Part shown: one piece after another, positions 12,476 through 13,001 of the stretch
Layout of the letters: each line of letters opens with the position of its first letter
How positions within the stretch are numbered: position 1 is the first letter of the stretch
Origin: Gemmatimonadales bacterium
GTDB lineage: Bacteria; Gemmatimonadota; Gemmatimonadetes; Gemmatimonadales; GWC2-71-9
DNA length: 13,001 nucleotides
Reading direction: 5' to 3'
Assembly: GCA_025929805.1 (NCBI GenBank)
Contig: JAICPP010000076.1
Coordinates: 1-13,001 of the forward strand
Program-made: the position numbers and the translations under genes
Notes under the pieces: model-generated
What the model was told of the DNA's origin: nothing
Database searches by the model: none
What the model saw: the letters and a program-made list of their open reading frames with translations, nothing else

Positions 12476-13001
12476 TTACCCCGACTGAGTCCCAAGAAGC
12501 CGCTCGAACTCTTGGCGGACGATCCCATAGCACTCGCAGGCCACCCCTTCCAACCCACGTCCAGTCCGGATCGTAATCACCCCGCGGTGATAGCTGATCA
12601 GTTTCAGTCGCTGAAGCGCCGCCGCGGTCTCTGACACCGTGGCTCGCCTCACGCCGAGCATTTGCCCCAAAAATTCGTGGGTGAGCGGGAACTCGTTCTG
12701 ATTCACGCGATCACGGACGATGAGAAGCCAGCGCGCGAGGCGCTGCTCGACGGAATGCGCGCGATTACAGGCAGTGCTCTGCGAGACTTGTGTCATGAAC
12801 GCCTGAGTATAGCGCTCTAGGAGCTGTCGAAGTCGGCCTTCCCGGTGGGCCTCTCGGCGAAAAACCGCGCTGTCCAGGCGCTCGGCTTGACCGGCGACCT
12901 GGACCATGGCCCTTCCCGGAGAACTCGTCGCCCTGAGGAACACCGGAAGCCCCACCAACCCCTCATTCCCAATGGTGCCGACCTCGACCGTGCGGCCGTC
13001 G
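12476..13001 (-). CDS. Crp/Fnr-family transcriptional regulator (N-terminus beyond the window)
   Basis: A partial gene: the frame is open to the right edge, and the 174 visible residues begin inside the cyclic-nucleotide-binding-like domain (VEVGTIGNEGLVGLPVFL, SPGRAMVQV). A dimer helix follows (about residues 55-85 of the fragment, RQLLERYTQAFMTQVSQSTACNR). The winged helix-turn-helix is at about 105-135 (PLTHEFLGQMLGVRRATVSE, then TAAALQRLKLI). The RRATVSE recognition helix is the usual Crp_2 form. The C-terminus has C-x-C within GVACECYG, common in this subgroup, but there is no N-terminal Fe-S cysteine set in view. The effector is unknown; the pocket Arg/Ser residues for cAMP lie outside or are not evident. 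It is convergent with tRNA-Cys. Confidence 0.9.
   Translation of the reverse strand, partial: DGRTVEVGTIGNEGLVGLPVFLRATSSPGRAMVQVAGQAERLDSAVFRREAHREGRLRQLLERYTQAFMTQVSQSTACNRAHSVEQRLARWLLIVRDRVNQNEFPLTHEFLGQMLGVRRATVSETAAALQRLKLISYHRGVITIRTGRGLEGVACECYGIVRQEFERLLGTQSG

Overview
The window is GC-rich, densely packed chromosomal DNA from a free-living, diderm (outer-membrane-bearing) bacterium. An Omp85-type outer-membrane barrel, menaquinone synthesis by the futalosine route (MqnD), an alpha-type glutamine synthetase, frequent GTG/TTG starts and several sequence flavours (the POTRA form, the HD-GYP variant and the Crp/Fnr regulator) fit Gemmatimonadota. That assignment is recollection of family sequences, not proof. 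There is no sign of a phage, plasmid, CRISPR array or insertion sequence.

Layout. (1) Positions 75-2856, minus strand: a zinc-ribbon/membrane/TPR-like protein, mqnD 4 bases behind it, then a receiver/HD-GYP protein after a 102-base gap. (2) Positions 2857-3045: a divergent intergenic region filled with period-7 repeats in inverted arrays, leading into glnA (3046-4446, plus). (3) Positions 4447-5264: a convergent gap with a second, period-8 repeat, then a DUF3108 envelope protein on the minus strand. (4) Positions 5287-8259, plus strand: HAD phosphatase, Omp85-type protein and DinB-like metalloprotein. (5) A small membrane protein on the minus strand (8212-8397), divergent from a lipid-type block: PAP2 phosphatase and diacylglycerol/lipid kinase, stop to start with no gap. 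(6) A decayed fragment that looks like a calcineurin-type phosphoesterase, then a cobalamin-binding radical SAM enzyme (10283-11854). (7) A convergent small conserved-looking protein, tRNA-Cys(GCA) with a hairpin terminator, and a Crp/Fnr regulator cut by the right edge.

How the genes relate. Most are housekeeping or envelope functions without a single pathway. PAP2 plus lipid kinase form a plausible lipid phosphorylation/dephosphorylation pair. The radical SAM enzyme follows them in the same direction but with its own ribosome binding site, so a lipid role for it is only a guess. HD-GYP and Crp/Fnr proteins point to cyclic-dinucleotide and Crp-type control.

The most unusual content is not a large new gene system. 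It is two distinct short-period repeat families that run into stop and start codons (2078-2106, 2867-3011, 4444-4587), the phosphoesterase remnant that seems to explain the odd tail of the lipid kinase, and an uncharacterised B12/radical SAM enzyme. No gene-free stretch exceeds 300 bases; the longest is 2857-3045 (189 bases).
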